From contig NC_017586.1 in NCBI RefSeq assembly GCF_000240165.1, positions 1,488,001 to 1,552,000 on the forward strand: a stretch of 64,000 bases of DNA, given 5' to 3'. Both the position numbers and the translations under genes were made by a program. Shown here one piece after another: positions 9,301 through 14,762 of this stretch; within the stretch, counting starts at the first letter, position 1, and each line of letters begins with the position of its first letter. Origin of the DNA: Streptantibioticus cattleyicolor NRRL 8057 = DSM 46488 (GTDB taxonomy: Bacteria > Actinomycetota > Actinomycetes > Streptomycetales > Streptomycetaceae). The notes beneath the pieces are model-generated. The model saw nothing but the letters and a program-made list of their open reading frames with translations, was not told the DNA's origin and did not search any database.

Positions 9301-10080
9301 GCCAGGCCGGTCAAGGCGGATACAGCGGGCATCGGTCCGGTCCATGTCTTCCGCACCCGGGACGAGCACGGTCTGCCGATCGTCTTCGCCCTGGACGCCG
9401 CCGATCCCGAGAACCTGCGGTGGACGGCCCTGACCGTCCTCGACGACACCGAGGCCATTCTCGACACGGAGGAACACAAGCTGCGGTGGCGGTCCTGGCT
9501 GTACTGGACCAACATCACCCAGTTCCTGTCCCTCGCCGGCGGTGATGGTGTCCAACTCGCCGCCAGCCGGGCGGCGGACTTCGAGGTCGAGGTCCTCGCC
9601 GTCTGCGGCGGGCTCGGCGAACTCCACTCGCTCACCGCCGCTGTGCCACCGGCAGCCGAGCAGGCCGTGCGCCTCCCCCACCTGGAGCGGAAGACCGACT
9701 CGTCGGCGGAAGCCGCCCTTCGCCAGATCATCCGGGACGCGGCCTGGGACGAGGACATTCTGGAGATCCTCCGCGAAGACCCGGACGAGGCGCCCGATCT
9801 CCTTCGCCTCGCCGAGACGCTCGCCGACCACGGCAAGCAGGCCCCCGTCTTCGGCTTCGAACTCGGGCCGAGCCGCTGGCAGGTCGACTTCGCCTGGCAG
9901 ATCCCCGGCCTCAAGATCGCCGTGGTCATGTCCCACCAAGGTGACGACGACCCTGAGGCCCAGCGACGCAACGCCGCCTACGCCCAGGACGGCTGGACCA
10001 TCCGCACCGCCGCCGAATGGCTCGACCACCTCGACACGCTGCTCGAACAGCTCCCCGACACGGAAGGCACCACTCGATGA
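3355..10080 (+). CDS. YprA/DISARM-like DUF1998 superfamily 2 helicase
   Basis: A 2241-aa protein. The GTG start at 3355 overlaps the upstream stop. The N-terminal helicase domain has Walker A TTGTGSGKTES (about residue 100) and DEFH in VVVDEFHTYDGAQGTD (about 225). The C-terminal helicase lobe has TPTLEMGIDIGDLS and QQVGRAGRR (about 1080-1120). A cysteine-rich DUF1998 region follows, with CPGCGYV, CTACGAAS, and CPC...CHRCLHRY near 1690. The last 500 residues include YLEGFRFHAT and WQVDFAW segments that could be a degenerate nuclease-like fold. This architecture is shared with MrfA/YprA, DISARM DrmA/B and Dpd helicases. It probably unwinds or translocates on foreign DNA in phage defence. Confidence 0.85.
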   Translation: MRPTLQARGLKESLLQYLSTTYALTDEGAREALHRFLGDETSGMFRGPYLRIRTPFTVADETWRKHLEWQREGFRPYAHQAVAFARLSSAHGHTPQPTLVTTGTGSGKTESFLYPVLDHCRREREAGNTGVKAVFLYPMNALATDQAQRINELLTQNAELGKLSAGLYIGERAATQYEKVLTRRSDMQLSPPDILITNYKMLDLLLQRADDAPLWRESGIRYVVVDEFHTYDGAQGTDVGMLLRRLAAAVGASEEGRPLGKICPVATSATLASGTDEDGVARLLEVATHVFGTEFTPDAIVGENRLSVDEFLPLGEVTLQPMPTPEELLALPDPSSGDEALLDLIEKVTGVRDLDPFTLGGNLKRHLFTRAVMQALGGEVKTSAEVLDVMWRAGAAGWSEAVTRQPEKAAEALARFVALLSYARDADSSPQEPRPFVHVEVHQWARSVSRLLRGVLPWPKAEFRWDAAGMADAGAADSGRTAPVTTATSGQNANLFLPAVYCRDCGRSGWAVFSPESDDHDVQFDTYKIRRASLGQDKVRVRNLIAATNHEAREGSGAALLTAASGKQGPAASQGAGGILMVLDGTRKRLRLPDPLNDYDRETKEPRLTARDSAFVLVNFGETANTAAKEDWCPACGERNAIRYLGTGAAAMAAASITQLFTGGELDKKLREDKTLMFNDSVQDAAHRAGFVANRSYTFSLRALLAEHLRHDEPTALNDLLANVVEATTDKDTLSAVVPPDLHGFKGVDRLLSGQGRGGDLKTWRLIGQRLAFEALMEFGFRSRNGRTLELTRTAAAQVRIDDPSAVTALVRQVHEECVRDGLPLVVQDDARYLAFVRIFLERLRTRGAVAHQWLDKYIDEAGTSRYFIWGKRAPGMRAFPRGIAAPVFLLGQPKNGSEFDFATGRLSWYERWAGRCLELPRELMPELWSRLLPELASMGLLSVRTPNDTSVRVYGLKPGNIEARLLDDAQVRVSYVRCPVCFWEQTVHPSLLDQWHGQPCPFYRCRKGRLVAGDRPEGLGIHHRDRDYTNDYYRRLYLKAGTYQVVTAEHTGMLTRHQREKVEEAFKRGGGFKDPNVLSCTPTLEMGIDIGDLSAVVLAALPRRPASYAQQVGRAGRRTGNAFLLTIPDRRRRDLYFLERPKDLIAGTIVPPGCYLSAVEILRRQYLAHLLDLAAAGRLVRADGIVLRALPHKAPRLFGPSGYLADLVEVAIAQGEELVKGFLRLFPTGVSDQAKADLAAYATHGLRSAVEEAEREWRRAEDALRARLRDIDEAHGELHDSDPDQARQKAELDAERRGVGRQLLRLGDTSAQSALCDLGLLPNYALIDSATTLSATLYGEDGIDPKTGKVVYSSETVSYERPRRLAIQELAPGNTFYVNGYRHEITGLELSTGGRQEWRTWRVCPGCGYVRTENAAEDRSPCPRCKTSQIADDGSCLFQVVEPATVTSRDKREDARIRDDKDDRDRRAYTVVDAVDIPVEKIERGLSWRHDRETFGVDYCRTAVIRRINVGPVRYDVPARDDFAGHLVRLNPFHVCTACGAASADGRPVFDHDTDALDSAAARAPQLKHHRPWCPLRRGKKDGVTQEQVLLAHQLQTEALRILIPAATADVDARVHSFRAALRLGVDLHFGGDPQHLDTTVASMPDLDSGERRWFLVLFDSLPGGTGYLDRLTDRHAFRDTLARAYEQLTACPCAEEQRRACHRCLHRYTPEQFQDVVSRQAALTVLESLLFKRDGEDGWDVSDVEHTGLVGLDAQVESDLEARFLAALRDWVKVTDDAALDEDGHASGHLRFTDGSDIMHWRLTAQRQLEGTRTDFTFTRVGGPTQSVHVYLEGFRFHATREHNLIAKNAAQRTRLRADGTIVFQITWADIDLFEQRPTRTKAVWPPYRGTAQEQAKAAYEQYGGNRAHLGEAVFTNPIDTLIAYLRDPDGERWARRARALVTGLTAVPDTTAVAATSRRSELVAALRDQLASLAPGEHHARPVKADTAGIGPVHVFRTRDEHGLPIVFALDAADPENLRWTALTVLDDTEAILDTEEHKLRWRSWLYWTNITQFLSLAGGDGVQLAASRAADFEVEVLAVCGGLGELHSLTAAVPPAAEQAVRLPHLERKTDSSAEAALRQIIRDAAWDEDILEILREDPDEAPDLLRLAETLADHGKQAPVFGFELGPSRWQVDFAWQIPGLKIAVVMSHQGDDDPEAQRRNAAYAQDGWTIRTAAEWLDHLDTLLEQLPDTEGTTR

Positions 10081-12395
10081 CCGCCCGGCTCAGCCTGTAC
10101 CGCAAGGCCGAACAGGAGCTGTACAAGCTCAACGGCTCGGTCAAAGCCGAGTTCTACAACTTCTGCCACGTCTTCCGGAACAATCCGAAGCAGCCGGGCC
10201 TGAGGCTCAAGAAGCTCAAGGGTGATTCGCGCATCTGGTCGGCGCGGGTCAATGATTCCTACCGGGCCCTGCTGGCGCGGGCCGGTGTCGATCCGGATGG
10301 CACGGAGAGCTGGCTGGTCATCGCCGTCCGCCACCGCAAGGACGTCTACGAGGAACTCCAGGTCGCGGTCAACCGCATCACCGGTGAGATCGAGTTCGTC
10401 GACCTCGCCGTCGTCGGCGACAGCGCTCTGCGCCGCGCCGGCATCACCCTGACCCCGGCCGAGCCCGACGAGGCCGTGCCCTCCACCGTGCCCGCCCCGG
10501 CCCCGCAGCCCGCAGCAGCGGCTGATGTCCCTCCGCTGCTCGCCGCATACAGCGCCGTCGATCTACGGGAGCTGGGCGTTGCCGACCAGCTGATCGAGTT
10601 GGCCCTCGCCGTCACCGACAGCGCCGAGCTGGACCAGCTCGTCGAGGGTGCGCCGCTGCTGTCCAAGGACATCCTCTACGGCCTGGCCTCAGGCATGTCC
10701 ATCGACGAGGTCCGTAAGGAGATCACCCAGCCCGTCGAGCTCGGCCACGAACCCGACCTCGGCGACTTCGCCGCGGCCCTGACCCGGACCAAGGTCACCA
10801 CTGTCGACGACGCCGTGCAAGCGATCATCGACGAAGGTGACTTCCGCGCCTGGAAGGTGTTCCTCCACCCCACCCAGGAACGCATCGTCCACCGCCACTA
10901 CAACGGCCCCGCACGCGTCTCCGGCGGCCCCGGCACCGGAAAGACCATCGTCGCCCTGCACCGGGTCAAGCACCTCGCCGAGCACCTTCCTCCCGGCAAC
11001 AACAAGCCCATCCTGCTGACCACCTTCACCAAGAACCTCACCACCGACCTCCGGCAGCGCCTGGCGTCCCTCATCGAACCCAAGCTGCTTGCTCGCGTCG
11101 AAATCGCCCACATCGATCAGCTCGCCGCCCGCGTCCTGGGCGAGAACACCGCACCTGGACGCGCCAAACAACGCGTCTACAACCACGTGGCGCTGAACGA
11201 AATGCGCCAGCTCCTCGCCGAACTGGACGACCACCGCTGGGAGGCGGAGTTCCTCCTTGAAGAATGGGAACAGGTCATCCTCGGCCAGTCCGTCCCCACC
11301 CGCTCCGCCTACTTCCAAGCCCGCCGCGCCGGCCGCGGCCGTTCCCTGACCCGGCCCGAACGCAACCACATCTGGAAGTTGATCGAACAGTTCACCGCCC
11401 GCCTGGACAAGCTCGGCGTGGAGACCTGGGGCCAGGCGTCCGAGCGCGCCGCCCGCTTCGAGATCGAACGCGCCGCGAAGATCCGCGCCCGCCGCGAATA
11501 CAAAGACGAGATCGGCGGCGTGGACCTCATCCACCGCGACAACAGCTCCGGCATGCGCTACCTCGGCTACCGCTACCGGCACATCATCGTCGACGAAGCA
11601 CAGGACCTCAGCCCCGCCCACTGGAAGATGCTGCGGGCCATGGCCGACCCGGACCTGTCCAACGACATCTTCATCGCCGGCGACACCCACCAGCGGATCT
11701 ACGACCACCAGGTCTCGCTCGGCGCCCTCGGCATCAACATCCGAGGCCGCTCCTCCCGCCTAACCCTCAGCTACCGCACCACCAAGGAAATCCTCGCCGA
11801 GGCCCTGCGCGTCGTCGAACCCCGCAACCCCATCCAGAAGGTCAGCTACGACGACCTCGACGACGGCACCGACAACCTCGTCGGATACCGCTCCGTCCTC
11901 CACGGCCCCGCCCCCACCTTCACCCCCTACGAAACCTGGGACGAAGAACTCGCCGGGCTCGCCGCAACACTGACCACCTGGCGCCAGGAACTCTCAGTTG
12001 ACGACAAAGGCTCTCCCCGTGACCCCAGCGGCCACATCGCCGTCTGCGTCGCAGACCGCGACATGGTCAGCCAGACCATGTACTACCTGACCACCAAGGC
12101 CAAAATCACCTGCGCCGAACTCACCAAGGACGGCCCCAAGGGCAACGGGGAGGTCCACGTCGGCACCATGCACCGCTTCAAAGGTCTGGAGTACCAGCGC
12201 CTGGCGATCGTCGGCGCCAGCGACGGCATCATCCCCAGAACCCACGTCATCGACCGATACCGCACCGAAGACCCGCCCCGCTACGAGCGCGAGCAACGCA
12301 AGGCCCGCTCCCTGCTGTTCGTCGCCACCACCCGGGCCCGCGATGCCCTGGCCATCAGCTGGCACGGCAAGCCCAGTCCCTACCTGCCGGTCTGA
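10077..12395 (+). CDS. RelE-like domain fused to UvrD/Rep-type SF1 helicase
   Basis: A 772-aa protein; the ATG at 10077 overlaps the helicase stop (ATGA), so the two are translationally coupled. Residues 1-95 look like a RelE/ParE-superfamily fold: LSLYRKAEQELYKLNGSVK, then RLKKLKGDSRIWSARVNDSY and IAVRHRKDVYEEL. A linker of about 170 residues follows. The SF1 helicase has Walker A VSGGPGTGKT (about 283), Walker B IIVDEAQDLSP (about 503), AGDTHQRIYDH, LSYRTTKEI, GTMHRFKGLEY (about 696) and VATTRARDAL. It likely works with the upstream SF2 helicase. Whether the RelE-like part is a nuclease, a sensor or a scaffold is unknown. Confidence 0.87.
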   Translation: MTARLSLYRKAEQELYKLNGSVKAEFYNFCHVFRNNPKQPGLRLKKLKGDSRIWSARVNDSYRALLARAGVDPDGTESWLVIAVRHRKDVYEELQVAVNRITGEIEFVDLAVVGDSALRRAGITLTPAEPDEAVPSTVPAPAPQPAAAADVPPLLAAYSAVDLRELGVADQLIELALAVTDSAELDQLVEGAPLLSKDILYGLASGMSIDEVRKEITQPVELGHEPDLGDFAAALTRTKVTTVDDAVQAIIDEGDFRAWKVFLHPTQERIVHRHYNGPARVSGGPGTGKTIVALHRVKHLAEHLPPGNNKPILLTTFTKNLTTDLRQRLASLIEPKLLARVEIAHIDQLAARVLGENTAPGRAKQRVYNHVALNEMRQLLAELDDHRWEAEFLLEEWEQVILGQSVPTRSAYFQARRAGRGRSLTRPERNHIWKLIEQFTARLDKLGVETWGQASERAARFEIERAAKIRARREYKDEIGGVDLIHRDNSSGMRYLGYRYRHIIVDEAQDLSPAHWKMLRAMADPDLSNDIFIAGDTHQRIYDHQVSLGALGINIRGRSSRLTLSYRTTKEILAEALRVVEPRNPIQKVSYDDLDDGTDNLVGYRSVLHGPAPTFTPYETWDEELAGLAATLTTWRQELSVDDKGSPRDPSGHIAVCVADRDMVSQTMYYLTTKAKITCAELTKDGPKGNGEVHVGTMHRFKGLEYQRLAIVGASDGIIPRTHVIDRYRTEDPPRYEREQRKARSLLFVATTRARDALAISWHGKPSPYLPV

Positions 12396-12405
12396 CCTTC
12401 ACGGT

Positions 12406-12432
12406 CGGCCTCCCCCCGCCAGGGGGAGGCCG
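12406..12432. terminator. Bidirectional hairpin between convergent defence genes
   Basis: A perfect 11-bp stem (CGGCCTCCCCC pairing with GGGGGAGGCCG) with a 5-nt loop lies 10 bp after the helicase stop and 20 bp before the stop of the opposing nuclease gene. There is no U-tract, as is common in Streptomyces. Confidence 0.75.
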
Positions 12433-12452
12433 GGCCCCAAACACCACCGGGC

Positions 12453-13511
12453 TCAGAAGCGGGAGAGGGAACCCGCCTCATAGCGCAACTGATAGGCCCG
12501 CACCCCGCCGCCATTCATGCGGTAGATCGTGATCACAGACAGGAACTGCTCCTTCACCTCAAGCGTGCGCAGCCGCTCCTTGCTGTCGTTGTCGCTGATC
12601 CACTCCTCCACATGCTCCGGCAGTTTGAAGGCCAGCTCGTAGGCGTCTTCCTCACCCAACGGCGACAGTGTCCACTCCGCCGAACCGCCGCTGCCCCGGC
12701 GCCGAATGCGCACCGCGTGATCAGGCCGGACATCCGCGTAGGCCGTGAACGCCAGGTGATTGCTTACCGCCAACGGCAAAATGAACGGTGCCGAGGGAAA
12801 GCCCAGCAGCAGCTCGGCCTCATTGTTCTGCCGCAGCGCGGCAACGAAGCCTTCGATCGCCGCCACAGCCGCTGTCCGGAACCTGCCTGCGTCAGGAGCC
12901 ACCGTCGGCAGCAGCGTCGGCGACGCCGTCCAGGTCCCCAATTTCTTGCGCAGCTCCGTACGCATCCACGTCACCGGGAACGCTTCGGAGGCATCGAGAT
13001 GCTTCTGCTCCTGTTCCAACGTCCACGCTGTGGTACCGATCGCCCCGAGCAGCCAGGCGAACGAGGCACCTGACATGTCCACCAACGAGATCTGGTGCGC
13101 CAATGCGTATTTCTGTGCATCCGCCGTGAACCCACTCGTCGAGAACAGGGCGTACGCGTACTGGTACCGCTGTTGCGGCCTTTTGCCAGCGTGCATCATG
13201 AAGTTCTCGTTCACGTCGTGCAGCACGCCATGGGCGTTGCGCACGATCTCCAGCCCACAGGGTTGCTGGTAGAACTTCGCCTCCAGAAACAGCCGCACCG
13301 GCATCGAGAACGCCGGCGTGAACGCGAACTCCCCCAACGCGTCGACCTGATGCAGCGCACCCCGGCCCCGCACTCGCAGCGTATACCCGTCGGTCACCAG
13401 CTCTTCAGGATCCTGGCTTCCATGCACCAGCAGGCGGTAACCGGACGAGCGAAGAAGCCAGGCGAGTGCCTCCTCCAACAGGTAGCCGCGCAGCGCGGAC
13501 CCTTTGACCAC
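12453..13511 (-). CDS. PD-(D/E)XK restriction-endonuclease-like protein
   Basis: A 352-aa protein starting at GTG 13511. The N-terminal 100 residues show the nuclease signature: an acidic helix (LLEEALAWLL), HQVDALGEF with Asp57, then VRLFLEAKFY with Glu77 and Lys79, giving D-X19-EAK as in Mrr-type restriction nucleases. The remaining 250 residues have no family I recognise. It is convergent with the helicase operon and sits inside the same repeat-bounded island, so it is a plausible effector nuclease. No membrane segment or signal peptide is present. Confidence 0.75.
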   Translation of the reverse strand: MVKGSALRGYLLEEALAWLLRSSGYRLLVHGSQDPEELVTDGYTLRVRGRGALHQVDALGEFAFTPAFSMPVRLFLEAKFYQQPCGLEIVRNAHGVLHDVNENFMMHAGKRPQQRYQYAYALFSTSGFTADAQKYALAHQISLVDMSGASFAWLLGAIGTTAWTLEQEQKHLDASEAFPVTWMRTELRKKLGTWTASPTLLPTVAPDAGRFRTAAVAAIEGFVAALRQNNEAELLLGFPSAPFILPLAVSNHLAFTAYADVRPDHAVRIRRRGSGGSAEWTLSPLGEEDAYELAFKLPEHVEEWISDNDSKERLRTLEVKEQFLSVITIYRMNGGGVRAYQLRYEAGSLSRF

Positions 13512-13584
13512 TGGCTATTCCTTCCCCTGCTCGGCGGTGACCGCCCGATCATCCCACCGGACGACCGCCCCCCTTCGCCCATCT

Positions 13585-13912
13585 TCATCTCGGCAGCAAA
13601 CTGGCCTCGTGTGCCACCTGGCCACGCGGGAGGTCAGTCGACGTCTTGAGTTCCACGACCGTAGCGAGGTCCACCATCATGGACAGAGTGCCACGCAGTT
13701 CCTCCGGGGCGATGGCGAATACCTTGCGGTAGCGGTGGAGCAGCGTGGGGGTCACCGTCCAGGGCGCGTTCGGCGGCGACTCGGTCCAGTGCGCTGCGCC
13801 TCTGTTCGACGTTCACATAGTTGTGGCGGGCGAATTCGGTCGGCCAGTGGCTGATGTCGTAGTTGATGATCGCTTCGAGGAGACGCGCGGCGCCCTGGCC
13901 GCCTAACGGCCG
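13585..13912 (-). pseudogene. Frameshifted gene fragment of unknown family
   Basis: On the minus strand an open stretch encodes EAIINYDISHWPTEFARHNY and NVEQRRSALDRVAAERAL. The coherent sense then continues in another frame as TLLHRYRKVFAIAPEELRG and MMVDLATVVELKTS before a stop at 13585. The first part begins right after an in-frame stop and has no start codon. It therefore looks like a decayed gene end with at least one frameshift. I do not recognise the family. Confidence 0.4.
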
Positions 13913-13950
13913 TCATGTAAGCACCTGACGTGCAAAAACGCCTGGGAACT

Positions 13951-13991
13951 GTCCGGTTTCCGGAGCCGCGTGCGCAGGTTCGAATCCTGCC
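13951..13991 (+). pseudogene. 3'-half remnant of tRNA-Arg(CCG)
   Basis: An anticodon-arm-like segment (CCGG, loop TTCCGGA with anticodon CCG at 13960-13962, then GCCG) is followed by a 4-nt variable region and a perfect T-arm (GCAGG TTCGAAT CCTGC). The D-arm and acceptor 5' strand are missing upstream, and the downstream bases do not pair as an acceptor. It is a tRNA fragment, not a functional tRNA. Such 3' pieces are typical integrase att scars. Confidence 0.5.
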
Positions 13992-14009
13992 ACGGTTCGA
14001 ACCTGCGCA
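13971..14009. repeat. 14-bp perfect inverted repeat of the tRNA T-arm
   Basis: TGCGCAGGTTCGAA at 13971-13984 is repeated as its exact reverse complement at 13996-14009 with an 11-nt spacer. The second arm is therefore an inverted extra copy of the T-arm sequence. Confidence 0.75.
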
Positions 14010-14181
14010 GCACTCGCTCGGCAACCCGTCCGACGAGGCGTGTCGCGCCCCGCCACCCGCTCCCCCATTTCACAACCGTTGCACGATCACGCGGGGGCTC
14101 CCGGGCAACCGCAGTAGAAGCAGGAACCCTCTCTCTGCCAAACCGGCCCTGACCCGAGTAAATCCCCAAGTCAGAGCCATA

Positions 14182-14211
14182 AGCGGCAGACGAGTCGAGC
14201 TGTACGCCGGG
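14182..14211 (-). repeat. rnpB 3'-end att-like repeat (right junction)
   Basis: The right copy of the 30-bp direct repeat, partner of 672-701. It covers the 3' strand of helix P1 of RNase P RNA, so the gene itself stays intact at this junction while the left copy is an orphan. The interval between the copies is 13.5 kb. Confidence 0.8.
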
Positions 14212-14593
14212 TTCTGTGCCCGGGGGCCTCGCGGCCCGCCGGGCGGCGGCCATCCATCTAGGACCGACGTTGCCGCCGGCCTCGTGCGGTCTACCCGCGG
14301 ACTCGGGCGGGCAGCCCTCGGTCGTCCGCGCAGGAGCCGCCGGGGCGGCTCCCTTTTGACCTTGCTCCGGGTGGGGTTTACCGAGCCGTCCGGGTCACCC
14401 CGGACGCTGGTGGTCTCTTACACCACCGTTTCACCCTTACCAGGTGCCTTGCGGCCCTGGCGGTTTGCTTTCTGTGGCACTGTCCCGCGGGTCACCCCGG
14501 GTGGGCGTTACCCACCACCCTGCCCTGTGGAGCCCGGACGTTCCTCGGCGGGGTCGATGACCCCGACGCGACCGCCCGCTCGGCTCGTCTGCC
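14185..14593 (-). ncRNA. rnpB: RNase P RNA, bacterial type A
   Basis: The minus strand shows the universally conserved 5' block GAGGAACGTCCGGGCTCCAC, then GGGTGGTGGGTAACGCCCAC, ACAGAAAGCAAACCGCC, GGTAAGGGTGAAACGGTGG and GTAAGAGACCACC. The 3' end carries ACCCGGCGTAC near the conserved terminal block. The ends pair as helix P1 (GGCAGACGAG with CTCGTCTGCC). Length is about 409 nt, normal for Streptomyces. It is the catalytic RNA of tRNA 5' processing. Exact ends are set from P1 pairing and may be off by a few bases. Confidence 0.93.
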
Positions 14594-14601
14594 GTGTCGC
14601 C

Positions 14602-14628
14602 ATCGTAGTCGATGAACGGAACGCGCAA
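14602..14628 (-). promoter_or_regulatory. Probable rnpB promoter
   Basis: On the minus strand a TTGCGC box (14628-14623) and a TACGAT -10 box (14607-14602) are 15 bp apart. They place transcription start about 8 nt later, close to the P1-deduced 5' end at 14593. The spacer is slightly short. Confidence 0.45.
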
Positions 14629-14762
14629 CGCCGGGCCGGTCGCACATGTGTTCACTCATCCGGGTGAAACACTCTGGTTACGGAATGTCCTCATTGCCGC
14701 TGTACGTTCACCGTACGTACGCGATGCCGCAGGGGCATCGCATCGAACGACGAGGGGGAACC

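Noticed and set aside
14437-14667. Short ORFs on both strands across rnpB
   Set aside because: They lie inside the RNase P RNA gene and its promoter and have no coding support.
14646-14762. Longer N-terminus for the FUSC protein from 14646
   Set aside because: Codons before 14763 overlap the rnpB upstream region and lack a ribosome-binding site, while GAGGGGG precedes the TTG at 14763.
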